64,000 nt of DNA from Planococcus soli (GTDB lineage Bacteria > Bacillota > Bacilli > Bacillales_A > Planococcaceae): contig NZ_WXYN01000051.1 of the NCBI RefSeq assembly GCF_016881065.1, positions 248,001-312,000 of the forward strand, read 5' to 3'. The notes below the pieces were generated by a model that saw only the letters and a list, made by a program, of their open reading frames with translations, was not told the DNA's origin and ran no database searches. A program made the position numbers and the translations under genes. The stretch's first letter is position 1. Each line of letters begins with the position of its first letter. Below are positions 63,229 through 64,000 of the stretch, one piece after another.

Positions 63229-64000
63229 ATGGTCAACAAAGTATTGGCAAGAGAAGAAGTTCCAACAGAATTAACGTGGAGATTGGAAGATATATTCGAA
63301 ACCGATGAACTTTGGGAAAAAGAATTTGTGGAAGTTTCTGCAATCGGAGATAAAGCAGAGTCGTATCAAGGAAAATTGCAGGAAAGTGCGGAAGCGCTTT
63401 ATGAGGTGCTGGTTTATAAAGATGAGTTGACCGAACGGTTGAGACGCCTTTATACTTATTCGCATATGCGCTACGATCAGGATACGACCAATTCGAAATA
63501 CCAGGCGATGGACAGCCGTGTGAAATCTTTGTTTGCGAAAGTCTCTGCTGGCTTGTCATTCCTGACGCCTGAAATACTGGCTCTGGAAGAATCTGTCCTA
63601 AACGGCTATGTGGAAAGCCACAAAGGCTTAAGTTTGTACAAGCAGGCGCTTGAGGAATTGAATTCACTTCGTCCGCATGTATTGCCTGCCGAGCAGGAAT
63701 CCTTGCTGGCGCAAATGTCCGAGGTAAGCCGCGCATCATCAGAAACGTTCGGCATGCTGAACAATGCAGATTTGGAGTTTCCAGAAATAGAAGATGAGTC
63801 AGGCGAAAAAGTCCAAATTACGCATGGCAATTACATCCGCTTTTTGGAAAGCAAAGATCGCCGCGTGCGGGAAGATGCATTTAAAGCAGTTTATGCAACC
63901 TATGGCAAATTCCGCAATACTTTTGCTTCCACGCTTTCGGGCAACATTAAGCGCGATAACGTTAACGCACGGATCCGGAAGTTTGAGTCAGCTCGCCAGG
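63229..64000 (+). CDS. pepF: Oligoendopeptidase F, N-terminal part
   Basis: The first 257 codons of an M3 family peptidase; the gene runs off the window. ATG 63229 follows GAGGAGGAA. The sequence (VLAREEVPTELTWRLEDIF, LYTYSHMRYDQDTTNSKYQ, FPEIEDESGEKVQITHGNYIRFLESKDRRVREDAFKA) matches the N-terminal region of PepF. The zinc site HEXXH lies beyond the end. PepF cuts short peptides in the cytoplasm, fitting the opp genes nearby. The coiA-pepF order is as in B. subtilis. Confidence 0.95.
   Translation, partial: MVNKVLAREEVPTELTWRLEDIFETDELWEKEFVEVSAIGDKAESYQGKLQESAEALYEVLVYKDELTERLRRLYTYSHMRYDQDTTNSKYQAMDSRVKSLFAKVSAGLSFLTPEILALEESVLNGYVESHKGLSLYKQALEELNSLRPHVLPAEQESLLAQMSEVSRASSETFGMLNNADLEFPEIEDESGEKVQITHGNYIRFLESKDRRVREDAFKAVYATYGKFRNTFASTLSGNIKRDNVNARIRKFESARQ

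Overview
The window is a contiguous stretch of a Bacillales chromosome, most like Planococcaceae (Planococcus and relatives). This is inferred from close sequence matches to known Bacillus subtilis proteins, from conserved gene order, from Bacillales regulatory motifs (CtsR, FapR, T-box, CodY-like, cre-like) and from Gram-positive ribosome binding sites. No rRNA, tRNA, CRISPR array, transposase or prophage gene was seen. It is an ordinary core-chromosome region with a few unusual insertions.

Layout. (1) 1-7.6 kb: end of degS, degU, an exonuclease and a lipoprotein, degV, comFA-comFC, a PilZ protein, an SDR oxidoreductase and hpf. (2) 7.6-19.8 kb: secA, prfB (with the programmed +1 frameshift), a YitT-family protein, cccB, ftsE-ftsX, a secreted coiled-coil M23 protein, a ResA-like thioredoxin, a Cys/Met-metabolism PLP enzyme, minJ-like and csbA. 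Gene order follows the B. subtilis degS-to-csbA region, but the flagellar cluster usual between comF and hpf is absent. (3) 19.8-21.6 kb: azlC-azlD and a TVP38/DedA-like protein at an apparent synteny breakpoint. (4) 21.6-31.3 kb: addB-addA behind a promoter with a LexA-like box, a DUF418 protein, yisK and yisL. (5) 31.7-37.6 kb: a membrane-anchored GH13 relative that has lost its catalytic residues, CoA-disulfide reductase with a DegV protein, and the yitU-yitV-yitW group. (6) 37.8-42.6 kb: an N-domain-less ClpB-like chaperone behind a CtsR operator, yjzD, and fabH-fabF behind a FapR-like operator. (7) 43.1-58.7 kb: two complete oligopeptide ABC transporters and an orphan peptide-binding lipoprotein, with T-box-controlled trpS between them. 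(8) 59-64 kb: a secreted putative glycoside hydrolase, spx, mecA, coiA and the start of pepF.

Functional themes are competence (comFA, comFC, coiA, with mecA and spx as regulators), protein quality control (ClpB-like, MecA, Spx, HPF), division and wall remodelling (FtsEX, M23 protein, MinJ), and peptide uptake (Opp systems, PepF).

The most notable non-coding feature is a family of 120-base intergenic repeats in two structural types, at three loci (near 1.1, 6.1 and 31.5 kb). Copies differ by compensatory changes within predicted stems, so the folded structure appears to be under selection. The strongest protein-level oddity is the GH13 pseudo-enzyme at 31.8-33.2 kb.
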